DNA of 26,895 nt from HGM04593 sp045589695 (GCA_045589695.1 JAZNPP010000061.1:1-26895), one strand, 5' to 3'. Shown: positions 1 through 8,261, counted from the stretch's first letter. The notes: generated by a model not told the origin, from the letters alone. Made by a program: numbers and translations.

Positions 1-113
1 CAAGTTGATTGCTTTGCCAAGAACTGCAAAATCGCAATGCGTGCGGGATGTCCCATAGCTTTTGCAAAGCGTGCAACTTGCTCTTGCTTAATGCTATAAT
101 CTTTATTTGCCAT
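1..113 (-). CDS. ArsR-family HTH transcriptional regulator, N-terminal part
   Basis: This gene runs off the left edge of the window, so only its first 37 codons are visible. The ATG is the complement of 111-113, and translation begins MANKDYSIKQEQVARFAK. The following AMGHPARIAILQFLAKQ matches the first helices of the winged-helix domain of ArsR/SmtB-like regulators, which typically read as ALxxPxRxxIL followed by a short hydrophobic helix. Members of this family are small homodimeric repressors that bind DNA and respond to metals or other signals. The recognition helix and any metal-binding cysteines lie outside the window, so the effector cannot be inferred. An excellent Bacteroides-type promoter lies just upstream (137-167). 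The family call is fairly safe; the target genes are unknown. Confidence 0.75.
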   Translation of the reverse strand, partial: MANKDYSIKQEQVARFAKAMGHPARIAILQFLAKQST

Positions 114-136
114 AATCGAATATTGTTTGTTGTTCG

Positions 137-167
137 CAAAAATACGAATAATATTTAAAACAACAAA
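137..167 (-). promoter_or_regulatory. Bacteroides-type promoter of the ArsR-like gene
   Basis: Read on the minus strand, TTTG (164-167), a 19-nt spacer and TATTTTTG (137-144) match the -33/-7 consensus TTTG / TAnnTTTG perfectly. Transcription would start near position 130, which gives a leader of under 20 nt before the ATG at 113. The rest of the 281-bp gap up to 394 shows no further feature that I can support. Confidence 0.65.
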
Positions 168-394
168 GAAATCCCCAATTATATTTTCAATTTAGATTCT
201 TTTTGTACGCTTTGTAGCATCAGAGTTATCACATTGAAGCATAACAATGAAGAACTTAGAAATACGAACGGTTGCTATCTCGTTACCCAATTTTCATGCA
301 ATCCGACCAACCGATTTATTCTAAGCGAGTTATCTTTTCTTGCCAAAGTTAGGCAAAATAGATAAATCAGCAACTTTTTGCATGCTCTGTTTGG

Positions 395-1396
395 CTATGC
401 AATCTCGGGAAGCTCCACAAGCTCGCTGTCCAATGGAATGTTGTGCGCTTTGGCGCGGCTGTGCGAAGGGATATAGTTCTTTGCGATCTCGTAGCTCAGT
501 TTGCTTGTAAAGCTTCTTCTTATTATTGACAAGTTCTTGTGCAGCGGCGCCTCTGTAGGGTCTACAAGGGTGCGGAACATACGCTCGATGACTGTCGGAT
601 TCTTTCGCCCCGATACTACGCTGTATATATTCTTAAGTTCCTGCTCGTAATCCTGTATCTCCTTGAGTATTATCCCTTCGGGGTGCTGCAGGAACAGTAT
701 ATAAAGGGATTTCGGCAGCGGCTCAAGCGTAATGACAATCTGCGGGTATAATGGCAGTGAAATGTTGAACTCGCTGTCGAAACGTATCGGGCTTATCTCT
801 TCGGTGACGCTCTCTTCGCCGCATATGTTCTCGGCCAGCAAGTCGTTGCAGATGCACTCTATGTTGTCCTCTCCTAACAATAGGTCTTCTTCAATCTTTT
901 TAACATCCGGCAGTTTGTAATTGTAGCCGCTGAGGGCAACGGCATTTTTTTCGGGTATGATAAGAAGTGGGCAACGGCACAGCTGTACTTCGCTAAAGAA
1001 CGCTTCGACCTTTTGTCCAAAATCTTTACCGAAGTCCTCTTCGCGGATTATATCCGCTTCATACTCTCCGTACCTGTTCGGCCTTACATCGTTAATGTAA
1101 ATCAACTTGCTTCGGCTGTTTTCTGTGCTTCTTTTTCCTGCGGCCTCAATCTTTTCGTTCAGTTCCTGTTCGCTGAGCATCGGGTTGCGGCGAAGTATGA
1201 GATTTCTGACAAAGGAAATATCGTCGGCAAGGGGCTTGATAATGCGGAACTCACACTTGCAATCGAACCTTTGCATCAATTCGTCGTGCCTCTCTTCGAT
1301 GTAGCTGTTGAGTTCTGCGTCGGCATCGCCCTCGATGAAGAAGAAGGACATTCTCGTTCCTTCGTATATCCTCGAACTGTCGGTGTATCGCTTCAT
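395..1396 (-). CDS. Hypothetical protein, 333 aa, unrecognised family
   Basis: I do not recognise a named family for this protein. It is a soluble, acidic, probably cytoplasmic protein with no signal peptide or membrane segment. Residues about 1-150 are charged and mixed alpha/beta. Residues about 150-215 contain short acidic stretches, including EEDLLLGEDN. The C-terminal part from about residue 215 begins FNISLPLYPQIVITLEPLPK and continues with LYILFLQHPEGI, then a run of helices ending SYEIAKNYIPSHSRAK. This part looks like a compact helical domain, possibly winged-helix, of a type I associate loosely with Bacteroidetes hypothetical proteins. The ATG at 1396 is preferred, but the Met at residue 16 (MSFFFIEG) is an alternative start. 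The gene stands alone, with no co-directional neighbour closer than 281 bp downstream. Its reality is likely from its length and codon pattern; its function is unknown. Confidence 0.75.
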   Translation of the reverse strand: MKRYTDSSRIYEGTRMSFFFIEGDADAELNSYIEERHDELMQRFDCKCEFRIIKPLADDISFVRNLILRRNPMLSEQELNEKIEAAGKRSTENSRSKLIYINDVRPNRYGEYEADIIREEDFGKDFGQKVEAFFSEVQLCRCPLLIIPEKNAVALSGYNYKLPDVKKIEEDLLLGEDNIECICNDLLAENICGEESVTEEISPIRFDSEFNISLPLYPQIVITLEPLPKSLYILFLQHPEGIILKEIQDYEQELKNIYSVVSGRKNPTVIERMFRTLVDPTEAPLHKNLSIIRRSFTSKLSYEIAKNYIPSHSRAKAHNIPLDSELVELPEIA

Positions 1397-1433
1397 GATG
1401 CAGGGTTTTACGCTTTCATTAATCTTGCAAGTG

Positions 1434-1465
1434 CGAATGTAGCAATAAATATTGAATTTGAGAAA
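1434..1465 (-). promoter_or_regulatory. Possible promoter of the 333-aa hypothetical gene
   Basis: On the minus strand TACATTCG (1434-1441) matches the -7 consensus TAnnTTTG at all but one position. A TTTC lies 20 nt upstream (1462-1465) in place of TTTG. Transcription would start near 1427, about 30 nt before the ATG. The match is partial. Confidence 0.3.
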
Positions 1466-1578
1466 TAACGTCGAAGGTTGAGCGATTAACGATTAACGGG
1501 CTTGAGACGCTTATGGTGTATGAAATGCGCTTTGAGGACTGTCCTTTGAAATTTATTGTGAATTTAAACCGCTTCTTA

Positions 1579-1610
1579 GTTGGTAGTGCGGATTGTCTTT
1601 ACTATCTTCG
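1579..1610 (+). promoter_or_regulatory. Candidate promoter of the menA-CPBP-radA operon
   Basis: GTTG (1579-1582), a 20-nt spacer and TATCTTCG (1603-1610) resemble the Bacteroides -33/-7 elements, with one mismatch in each. The predicted transcription start is near 1617, giving a leader of about 28 nt before the menA ATG at 1645. Confidence 0.45.
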
Positions 1611-1644
1611 CTAAAATAATAAGTGAAAAACAATAAATCTATTT

Positions 1645-2541
1645 ATGAACAGAAAAAGTCATACATTAAAATCTTGGTTGCTTGCGACACGTCCGTGGTC
1701 TTTCCCGGCATCAGCAATGCCTATTCTGGTATCTCTCGCATTCCTTTTCTGGAAAGGTTGTCAGGTCGATTGGCTTATAGGTCTTTGGACTTTAGTCACG
1801 ATAATATTGTTCCATGCTGCCGGCAATACCTGGAGCGATTATTTCGATTTCAAAAAAGGGGTCGATGCGGACGACACCATAGGCGGCATGTCGATAACGA
1901 GCGGCGAGTTCGCGCCGGAAGAGATAAAGAGGCTCGCGATGTGCCTGTTTGCGGTAGCTGCCGTCTCTGGTATTGCCATTATGCTATGCACGGGTCTGCC
2001 TACGCTCTATCTTGGCTTGGCTGGCGTTGTACTGACAATGCTCTATCCGCAACTGAAATATCATGCTTTGGGCGATGCCGATATTTTCCTTACTTATTCG
2101 TTGCTGCCGATTATAGGCACATCGTATGTGGCGACAGGCGTTTTTGTAGATGACGTGCTGTGGCTGGTACTTCCGATAGGTCTTATAACAGTTGGTATAC
2201 TGCATATTAACAACACGCGTGACATCGAGCATGACAAGCGTGCGGGAATTCGTACTTTCGCTATGCTTGCCGGCAAGCGTGCATCGGCTGTAATATTCAG
2301 CCTGGAGCTTCTCTTTCCTTTTGTATGGGTTGTTGGCTGTGTTATATACGGTTCTCTGCCGTTGCTGTCGTTGCTTGCTTTGCTTGCCTTGAAGCCGGCG
2401 ATAGACAATTCGCGCAAGGCTCTCTCCTTCCCCGAAAAGGGCATGCAGGCTATTGTCGGTGTCGATGAGGCTACGGCAAAGTTGCAGCTTATGTTCAGTC
2501 TGCTGTTGGCGCTTTCTCTCTTTATATCCTATTGGTTATGA
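1645..2541 (+). CDS. menA: 1,4-dihydroxy-2-naphthoate polyprenyltransferase (MenA, UbiA family)
   Basis: This 298-residue integral membrane protein should attach the polyprenyl chain to 1,4-dihydroxy-2-naphthoate, making demethylmenaquinone for anaerobic respiration. Two Asp-rich motifs that bind Mg-prenyl diphosphate are visible. The first is NTWSDYFDFKKGVDADD around residues 70-88, and the second is NNTRDIEHDKRAG around residues 190-205. The N-terminal WLLATRPWSFPAS pattern is typical of MenA, and the rest is a series of hydrophobic helices, consistent with the usual eight or nine. The length is normal for the family. I chose the ATG at 1645; an extension upstream would use non-ATG codons. 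The gene leads a tight operon and overlaps the next gene by 4 bp (ATGA). Other UbiA enzymes are possible, but the motif context and a quinone-dependent host favour MenA. Confidence 0.87.
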   Translation: MNRKSHTLKSWLLATRPWSFPASAMPILVSLAFLFWKGCQVDWLIGLWTLVTIILFHAAGNTWSDYFDFKKGVDADDTIGGMSITSGEFAPEEIKRLAMCLFAVAAVSGIAIMLCTGLPTLYLGLAGVVLTMLYPQLKYHALGDADIFLTYSLLPIIGTSYVATGVFVDDVLWLVLPIGLITVGILHINNTRDIEHDKRAGIRTFAMLAGKRASAVIFSLELLFPFVWVVGCVIYGSLPLLSLLALLALKPAIDNSRKALSFPEKGMQAIVGVDEATAKLQLMFSLLLALSLFISYWL

Positions 2542-3158
2542 TGAAACGCCTGCTTGTTACAATATTTCTCGCTGCGATACTTTGGACCGTTATGTTCAGT
2601 CCCTGGACTGCTCCGCATGTGAATTTCTGGTGGATGATGACCGGCTCGGCGACGGTATTGTCGTGCATGGCGACACTTTTCCGTCCGGGATGGTGGCGTA
2701 CGGTACGCGTGACGCCTGCCGACATTCTTTTGGGTGTAGGCATCGCTGTCGCTCTGTGGGGTGTCTTTTGGGTCGGTGACAAACTTTCGCAGTTGATGTT
2801 CGACTTCGCGCGCCCTCAGGTAGATACTATATATTCAATGAAAGACGGTGAGTCTCCCTGGCTGCTCACGGCGCTTATGCTCTTTCTCATAGGCCCTGCC
2901 GAAGAGATTTTCTGGCGAGGATACGTGCAGCAGACTCTGTCGGAGCGTTGGAACGTGAATATCGGTTTTGCGGTTACCACGCTTATTTATGCTTTGGTGC
3001 ATGCCGGCTCGTTCAACTTCATGCTTACTATGGCGGCTCTTGTGGCAGGCGCTGCATGGGGCTTGCTTTACCGGCTCTTCCCGCAACGCTTTGCGGCGAT
3101 AATAATATCTCATGCCTTGTGGGATGTGGCTGTGTTCATCTGGTTCCCGATAATGTAA
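2538..3158 (+). CDS. CPBP family intramembrane metalloprotease-like protein
   Basis: This 206-residue membrane protein belongs to the CPBP (Abi) family, which is related to the eukaryotic CAAX-processing protease Rce1. The family signature is visible. GPAEEIFWRGYVQ supplies the Glu-Glu and Arg, LIYALVHAGSFNF supplies the first His, and SHALWDVAVF supplies the second. About five to six hydrophobic segments surround these motifs, which sit inside the inner membrane. Bacterial members process or bind small peptides, or act in immunity, but the substrate of this one cannot be read from sequence. The start ATG at 2538 overlaps the menA stop as ATGA; a second ATG at 2541 is equally possible. Such overlap indicates translational coupling with menA. 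Six bases separate this gene from radA. Confidence 0.82.
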   Translation: MMKRLLVTIFLAAILWTVMFSPWTAPHVNFWWMMTGSATVLSCMATLFRPGWWRTVRVTPADILLGVGIAVALWGVFWVGDKLSQLMFDFARPQVDTIYSMKDGESPWLLTALMLFLIGPAEEIFWRGYVQQTLSERWNVNIGFAVTTLIYALVHAGSFNFMLTMAALVAGAAWGLLYRLFPQRFAAIIISHALWDVAVFIWFPIM

Positions 3159-3164
3159 TATCTT

Positions 3165-4526
3165 ATGGCAAAAGAAAAGAGTATATTCTTATGTAACGAA
3201 TGCGGTTATGAATCGCCTAAGTGGGCCGGCAAGTGCCCCTCGTGCGGTTCTTGGAACAGTTTCGTTGAAAAGCTGGTGCGCAACGCCCCGGCGGCACGTG
3301 CCGTAGGCATTGAAAGGGCGCAGTCGCGACCGGTGCTTATAGACGATGTCGCAACCGACGAACTGCCCCGTATAGATATGCGTGACGGCGAGCTGAACAG
3401 GGTGCTTGGCGGCGGTCTTGTGCCCGGGTCGCTTGTGCTGCTGGGCGGTGAGCCGGGCATAGGAAAGTCTACGCTTGTGTTGCAGACGATACTCGGAATG
3501 CCCGGCCGCAGGGTTCTTTATGTGTCGGGCGAGGAGAGCGTGCAGCAGATAAAACTGCGTGCCGACCGCATAGCGCACGAGAGGGGAGACTGCCATATTG
3601 TATGTGAGACTTCGCTCGAAACGATTTTCACTCACATAAAGAATGTGACGCCCGAACTGCTTGTCATAGACTCGATACAGACTATGTGCAGCGAGGCTGT
3701 CGATTCGTCGCCGGGCAGCATATCTCAGGTGCGTGAATGTACGGCGATGTTACTGAAATTCGCAAAAGAGAACAATGTTCCCGTAATACTTATCGGCCAC
3801 ATAACAAAGGACGGTACAATAGCGGGTCCAAAGATACTTGAGCATATTGTCGATGTCGTCATTCAGTTCGAGGGTGACCAGCATTATCTCTACAGGGTGC
3901 TGCGTTCTATAAAGAACCGTTTCGGCAGCACAGCCGAACTTGGCATATACGAGATGCGCCGTGAGGGGCTGCGTCAGGTCACCAACCCGTCGGAACTGTT
4001 GCTCAGCGAACGTCATAAAGGAATGAGCGGCGTTGCCATAGCCTCTGCGATAGAGGGCGTGAGCCCTTTCCTTATAGAAGCCCAAGCCCTTGTCAGCACT
4101 GCCGCATACGGCACTCCGCAACGCTCGGCTACGGGCTTTGACATACGCCGAATGAACATGCTGCTTGCCGTGCTTGAAAAGCGTGTGGGCTTCAAACTTG
4201 CCCAGAAGGATGTATACCTGAACATCGCGGGCGGTCTGCGCGTGAATGACCCGGCTATAGATCTCTCTGTGATAAGCGCTATACTGTCGAGCAATATGGA
4301 TGTAGAGATTGAGCCTACGGTATGCATGACCGGCGAGGTGGGTCTCTCGGGCGAGATACGTCCTGTAAACCGCATCGAGCAGCGTATATCGGAGGCCGCG
4401 AAGCTCGGCTTCAAACAGATAATAGTGCCTAAAAGCAATATGAAAAGGCTTGACACGTCACGCTTCGGCATAGAGGTTTTGCCTGTGGGCAAGGTCGAAG
4501 AGGCGTTCAGACTGGTTTTTGGATGA
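3165..4526 (+). CDS. radA: DNA repair protein RadA (Sms)
   Basis: RadA is a RecA-like ATPase that promotes branch migration of recombination intermediates during DNA repair. The 453 residues show all the usual parts in order. A four-cysteine zinc finger (C10, C13, C24, C27) comes first. The RecA core carries Walker A GGEPGIGKST, with the lysine at residue 101, and a Walker B around LLVIDSIQTM. The RadA-specific KNRFGS motif lies near residue 250. The C-terminal Lon-protease-like domain contains TGEVGLSGEIRPV. Length and spacing are standard and no key residue is missing. It is the last gene of the menA operon, six bases after the CPBP gene. The link to menA looks like simple co-transcription rather than shared function. 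Confidence 0.97.
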   Translation: MAKEKSIFLCNECGYESPKWAGKCPSCGSWNSFVEKLVRNAPAARAVGIERAQSRPVLIDDVATDELPRIDMRDGELNRVLGGGLVPGSLVLLGGEPGIGKSTLVLQTILGMPGRRVLYVSGEESVQQIKLRADRIAHERGDCHIVCETSLETIFTHIKNVTPELLVIDSIQTMCSEAVDSSPGSISQVRECTAMLLKFAKENNVPVILIGHITKDGTIAGPKILEHIVDVVIQFEGDQHYLYRVLRSIKNRFGSTAELGIYEMRREGLRQVTNPSELLLSERHKGMSGVAIASAIEGVSPFLIEAQALVSTAAYGTPQRSATGFDIRRMNMLLAVLEKRVGFKLAQKDVYLNIAGGLRVNDPAIDLSVISAILSSNMDVEIEPTVCMTGEVGLSGEIRPVNRIEQRISEAAKLGFKQIIVPKSNMKRLDTSRFGIEVLPVGKVEEAFRLVFG

Positions 4527-4532
4527 TAAAAA

Positions 4533-4588
4533 GTTGAGGGTTTAGAGTTTAAAGTTTAGAGTTTAGGGTTTAGTGTTTAGAGTTGGGG
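4533..4588 (+). repeat. Degenerate 7-bp tandem array, 8 units
   Basis: Eight consecutive heptamers follow the radA stop codon. Six are GTTTAGA or one base from it, and the outer two are GTTGAGG and GTTGGGG. The phase of seven is kept for all 56 bases. The array ends 31 bp before the next ATG and leaves no room for a coding sequence. A related array in the opposite orientation lies at 9986-10055. Function is unknown. Confidence 0.85.
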
Positions 4589-4619
4589 GAATGTCTGACT
4601 CTTCCGTTTTCACTTTAAT

Positions 4620-6215
4620 ATGGTATATGAATTTCAAATAAGAGTCCTGCCGCATGAGGCTGCCAACGAGCAGTCGCTGACGCAGTATGTTGCCCGCGAC
4701 AAAGGGCTTGACCAACGTACGATACGTGCCGTGCGTGTCTTGCGACGCAGTATTGACGCCCGCCAGCGTACTGTCTATGTCAATCTTCTTGTGCGTGTTT
4801 TCGTCAATGAGATTCCTGCGGGCGAGGAGTTCGTGAGGCGTGAATACGGCGATGTAACATCCGGCGAACCTGTCATTGTGGTCGGTGCGGGCCCCGCAGG
4901 TCTTTTTGCGGCTTTAAAGCTTATAGAGTGCGGCTTGCGTCCTGTCGTCGTTGAACGAGGCAAGGATGTACGTACCCGCAAGGTGGACCTGGCCAATATA
5001 TCCCGTACTCATAGCGTGAACCCTGAATCGAACTACTGTTTCGGCGAGGGTGGAGCAGGGGCCTACTCTGACGGAAAACTGTATACACGCAGCAAGAAAA
5101 GAGGCAACATAGAGGGCGTGCTCAATCTCTTCTGTCAGCATGGAGCGAGTACGACGATTCTGTCGGACGCTCATCCTCATATCGGAACGGACAAACTTCC
5201 CCGTGTAATAGAGAACATCCGCAATACTATTATTTCTTGCGGAGGCGAGGTGCTTTTTGAGACCCGCATGGAGGAGATTATCATGAAGAACGGCAAAGTA
5301 AAGGGCATAAGGACCAACAACGGCGAGATTCTTGCCGACGCAGTCATTCTTGCGACAGGACATTCGGCGAAGGATGTCTACCGTTCACTGAACGAGAACA
5401 ATGTAGCGCTTGAGGCAAAGGGGTTCGCTGTCGGCGTTCGTCTTGAACATCCATCGGAACTGATAGACCGCATTCAGTATCACTCTCCGAAAGGGCGTGG
5501 AAAATATCTGCCTGCCGCAGAATACAGTTTCACCGCTCAGGTCGAAGGACGCGGCGTTTATAGCTTCTGTATGTGTCCGGGCGGCGTGGTAATACCGTCG
5601 GCGTCGGCAAAAAAAGAGTTGCTTGTCAATGGCATGTCGCCGTCGCATAGAGGCGGAGCATGGAGCAATTCGGGCATGGTGGTACAAGTAAATCCCGAAG
5701 ATGTGCTGCTGCCCGAAATGCAGATAGAGTGCGAGGATATTGAGGCGGTCGCACCCGACTCTCCGTTGCGTGTGATGAACTTTCAAGAGCGTCTCGAACG
5801 TCTATGCTGGCAGATGGGCAATCAAAGGCAGACCGCTCCGGCGCAGCGTATGACGGACTTCGTGAACATGAAGCTGAGTTATGACCTTCCCCGCAGTTCC
5901 TACGCCCCAGGTCTTATATCTTCACCGATGCACTTTTGGCTTCCGCAGTTCGTGTCGTCAAGGCTCAAAAGAGGTTTCGAGCAGTTCGGGCGTATGTCTC
6001 ACGGCTTCCTTACGTCGGAAGCTACGATGATTGGAGTGGAGACACGTACTTCATCGCCGGTGCGCATACTGCGTGACAACTTGACTTTGCAGCATGTGAC
6101 AGTAGAGGGGCTTTTTCCGTGCGGCGAGGGTGCCGGCTATGCCGGCGGTATCGTGTCGGCGGCTGTAGACGGCGAGAGATGCGCCTTGTCGGCTAAAGAA
6201 TATCTTGGAGTATAA
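4620..6215 (+). CDS. FAD-dependent dehydrogenase, COG2509 type
   Basis: This 531-residue protein is a cytoplasmic flavoprotein of the uncharacterised FAD-dependent dehydrogenase group (COG2509). Residues 1-80 form a small N-terminal domain rich in Arg and Val (YVARDKGLDQRTIRAVRVLR) that is typical of this group. A Rossmann dinucleotide-binding motif, GAGPAGLFAALKLIECG, follows near residue 90 and ends in a Glu (VVERG) that would bind the FAD ribose. The family-specific NYCFGEGGAGAYSDGKL follows near residue 140. The C-terminal GLFPCGEGAGYAGGIVSAAVDG closes the FAD site. The physiological substrate of the group is not established, so I give no gene symbol. The gene is 25 bp upstream of manA and probably co-transcribed with it. 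No clear promoter motif was found between the heptamer array and the ATG. Confidence 0.9.
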   Translation: MVYEFQIRVLPHEAANEQSLTQYVARDKGLDQRTIRAVRVLRRSIDARQRTVYVNLLVRVFVNEIPAGEEFVRREYGDVTSGEPVIVVGAGPAGLFAALKLIECGLRPVVVERGKDVRTRKVDLANISRTHSVNPESNYCFGEGGAGAYSDGKLYTRSKKRGNIEGVLNLFCQHGASTTILSDAHPHIGTDKLPRVIENIRNTIISCGGEVLFETRMEEIIMKNGKVKGIRTNNGEILADAVILATGHSAKDVYRSLNENNVALEAKGFAVGVRLEHPSELIDRIQYHSPKGRGKYLPAAEYSFTAQVEGRGVYSFCMCPGGVVIPSASAKKELLVNGMSPSHRGGAWSNSGMVVQVNPEDVLLPEMQIECEDIEAVAPDSPLRVMNFQERLERLCWQMGNQRQTAPAQRMTDFVNMKLSYDLPRSSYAPGLISSPMHFWLPQFVSSRLKRGFEQFGRMSHGFLTSEATMIGVETRTSSPVRILRDNLTLQHVTVEGLFPCGEGAGYAGGIVSAAVDGERCALSAKEYLGV

Positions 6216-6240
6216 AACGTAAACACTTAAATAGAACATT

Positions 6241-7209
6241 ATGTATAAATTCAGACCTATCTTAAAATCAATGCTTTGGGGCGGAGAAAAAATAGCTCCG
6301 TACAAAGGTATCGCGACCGAGATTCGCTCTATTGGCGAGAGTTGGGAAATTTCGGGAGTAAAGGGTTGCGAGTCAGTAGTGGACGGCGGCAAAGATGACG
6401 GCATGTCGCTTACGGAACTTATCACCCGTGACAAGGCCAATCTTCTGGGAAAGAGCAACTATGAACGCTTCGGCAAAGAGTTTCCGTTGCTGATAAAGTT
6501 CATCGATGCGCGTCAGGACCTCTCTATCCAGGTGCATCCGAACGATAAGTTGGCGTGGGAGCGTCATCAGTCGAAAGGCAAGACCGAAATGTGGTATGTG
6601 GTGGATGCCGACGAGGGTTCACGTTTGCGTTCGGGCTTTGCGAAGCAGGTTACTCCCGATGAATACGAGAAGAGCATCGCTGACAATACCATAACAGACC
6701 TTCTCCAGGAATACGATATTCATAAGGGCGATCTTTTCTTCCTTCCTGCAGGGCGTATCCACTCTATTGGCGCAGGCGCATTCATCGCTGAGATACAGCA
6801 GACATCAAACATCACGTACCGCATATATGACTTTAACCGTTGCGACGATAACGGCAATCCGCGTGAACTGCACACTGAATTAAGCAAGGGGGCTATAGAC
6901 TACACAGTCCTGCCCGACTACAGGACATATTACGACGAACGTAACGATGAGCTTGTACCTCTTGTTTCGTGCCGTTATTTCACTACATCGATGCTGCATC
7001 TTACAAAACCGTTCGAGATGCCTTTGGACGAACTTGACTCATTCGTGATACTCATATGCACTGCCGGCAGCGGTACTGTTACCGATAACTATGGCAATAC
7101 CGTCGCGTTGCGTCAGGGCGAAAGCCTTTTAGTGCCAGCGAGCGTAAGAGGGTTGAAGTTCGGCGTGAACGAGAAACTCGATTTGCTCACCAGCTGGATA
7201 GCGGAGTGA
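6241..7209 (+). CDS. manA: Mannose-6-phosphate isomerase, class I
   Basis: This 322-residue zinc enzyme interconverts mannose 6-phosphate and fructose 6-phosphate. It feeds mannose into glycolysis or supplies GDP-mannose for surface glycans. The cupin fold's zinc ligands are visible as Q97 and H99 in the IQVHPND motif, E116 in KTEMWYV and H174 in AGRIHSIG. R189 of the QQTSNITYRIYDFNR block is in the right place to be the active-site arginine. The length matches the short Bacillus ManA-like class rather than the longer E. coli type. The gene starts at an ATG 25 bp after the flavoprotein gene. It ends only a few bases before a 54-bp palindrome shared with the convergent gene. Confidence 0.93.
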   Translation: MYKFRPILKSMLWGGEKIAPYKGIATEIRSIGESWEISGVKGCESVVDGGKDDGMSLTELITRDKANLLGKSNYERFGKEFPLLIKFIDARQDLSIQVHPNDKLAWERHQSKGKTEMWYVVDADEGSRLRSGFAKQVTPDEYEKSIADNTITDLLQEYDIHKGDLFFLPAGRIHSIGAGAFIAEIQQTSNITYRIYDFNRCDDNGNPRELHTELSKGAIDYTVLPDYRTYYDERNDELVPLVSCRYFTTSMLHLTKPFEMPLDELDSFVILICTAGSGTVTDNYGNTVALRQGESLLVPASVRGLKFGVNEKLDLLTSWIAE

Positions 7210-7217
7210 TGAGAGTG

Positions 7218-7271
7218 TTGAGATAAACCTGAAACAGGAGCCCGCGGGCTCCTGTTTCAGGTTTATCTCAA
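7218..7271. terminator. 54-bp perfect palindrome between convergent genes, probable bidirectional terminator
   Basis: Two 27-base arms are exact reverse complements with no loop between them; the centre is at CCCG/CGGG. The palindrome begins 8 bp after the manA stop and covers the last three codons, including the stop, of the convergent LysM gene. A transcript from either side would fold into a very stable hairpin. Neither side has a clear run of T after the stem, so it is not a textbook intrinsic terminator. Its position still makes a termination or mRNA 3'-end protection role likely. Confidence 0.6.
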
Positions 7272-8261
7272 TCGTATGACATCGCCGACCCTCAGCCTGG
7301 CGTTCCCTTTGTATATCGGGTTCATCTTATACAACTTTTTGAGCTTTATGCCGTAGGACTGAGATATGCGATAAAGGCTCTCGCCTTCTTGTACGGTATG
7401 GCGTTTGTTGCCTCTTTGCGCCTTGTTATTCTTCTTTTCAAGGTATATTATATCTCCCCCTCTTAATTCATATCCTTTATACAGGTCGTTGTATATCCTT
7501 AGCTTGCGCCTTGAAATGCCAAGCTCTTTTGACAGCTTCTTAAATGTATCGCCGTCATTGGCTATTGTATATATAAGCCCGTTCATCTTCAGCAGTTCAT
7601 GTCTGTTGCCGCTGTCGTATTCAGGCATGGCTGGCTTGGAGATTGTCTTTGACACATTCTCTCCATGCGTTCTGCTAACTTCGGCTTTATTCTCTTTTCC
7701 GTTCTTCTTTTTGATTGTGTCGTATTGCTGCAGTCCGTATCTTTCAATAATGCTTATAAGCTTGTTGTGGTATTGCTTGTCTTCGGCATATCCGGCCTCT
7801 TTAAGTCCTTTGGCCCACCCTTTGTAATCGTCGCTGTCGAGCTTGAAAAGGAAGTCGTACCGGCTGTTGGACAGCAGGAATTTTGAATGGTCCTCGAACG
7901 ACTCCTCCGTGCTTTTATATACTCTGAACTGGCACCACTTCCCGTTGTCCCATTTCGAGTATGTCCTGCCGCTCCAACGTTTGTCGGCCTTTACGCCAAA
8001 ATGGTTGTTGGCGTTCTTTACGAGGTCGCTGCGTCCCGCTCCTCCCTCAAGCAGGGCCTGCGCAAGGGTTATGCTTGCCGGTATGCCGTGAAGTCTCATC
8101 TGCTGAACGGCCATAGGATAGTACTTATGAATGTAACGCTCGCTCTCGTTCAAGGGCTTTGACGCGTCGTTAGTGACGGTTGTGCTTACGAAAGTCTTGT
8201 TCGACGTGCATGATGCCGACAAAAGCATCGCCGCTGTTATAAAGTATATTAATCTTCTCAT
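7263..8261 (-). CDS. Lipoprotein with glucosaminidase (GH73-like) domain and two LysM domains
   Basis: This 332-residue protein is probably an exported peptidoglycan hydrolase that cleaves N-acetylglucosaminyl linkages. A short signal peptide ends at LLSASC, and C18 is a likely lipidation site. Residues about 45-175 form the FlgJ/GH73-like catalytic domain, with the predicted catalytic Glu at residue 72 (ALLEGGAGRSDL). The family hallmark NNHFGVKADKRWSG follows. A low-complexity charged linker (KKKNGKENK) leads to two LysM modules, about 225-275 and 286-331, which bind peptidoglycan glycans. The last codons overlap the palindrome shared with manA. It diverges from cdd, and a candidate promoter lies at 8283-8314. 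A role in septum cleavage or wall turnover is inferred from the family. Confidence 0.9.
   Translation of the reverse strand: MRRLIYFITAAMLLSASCTSNKTFVSTTVTNDASKPLNESERYIHKYYPMAVQQMRLHGIPASITLAQALLEGGAGRSDLVKNANNHFGVKADKRWSGRTYSKWDNGKWCQFRVYKSTEESFEDHSKFLLSNSRYDFLFKLDSDDYKGWAKGLKEAGYAEDKQYHNKLISIIERYGLQQYDTIKKKNGKENKAEVSRTHGENVSKTISKPAMPEYDSGNRHELLKMNGLIYTIANDGDTFKKLSKELGISRRKLRIYNDLYKGYELRGGDIIYLEKKNNKAQRGNKRHTVQEGESLYRISQSYGIKLKKLYKMNPIYKGNARLRVGDVIRLR

Noticed and set aside
247..324. 25-codon plus-strand frame in the gap between the first two genes (starts MKNLEIRTVAISLPNF)
   Set aside because: It is too short, without promoter motif or known family. It could be chance or a gene remnant, and cannot be supported.
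1484..1497. Two tandem GATTAAC units upstream of menA
   Set aside because: Only two heptamers are present. It could be a relic of the 7-bp repeat family, but is too short to call.
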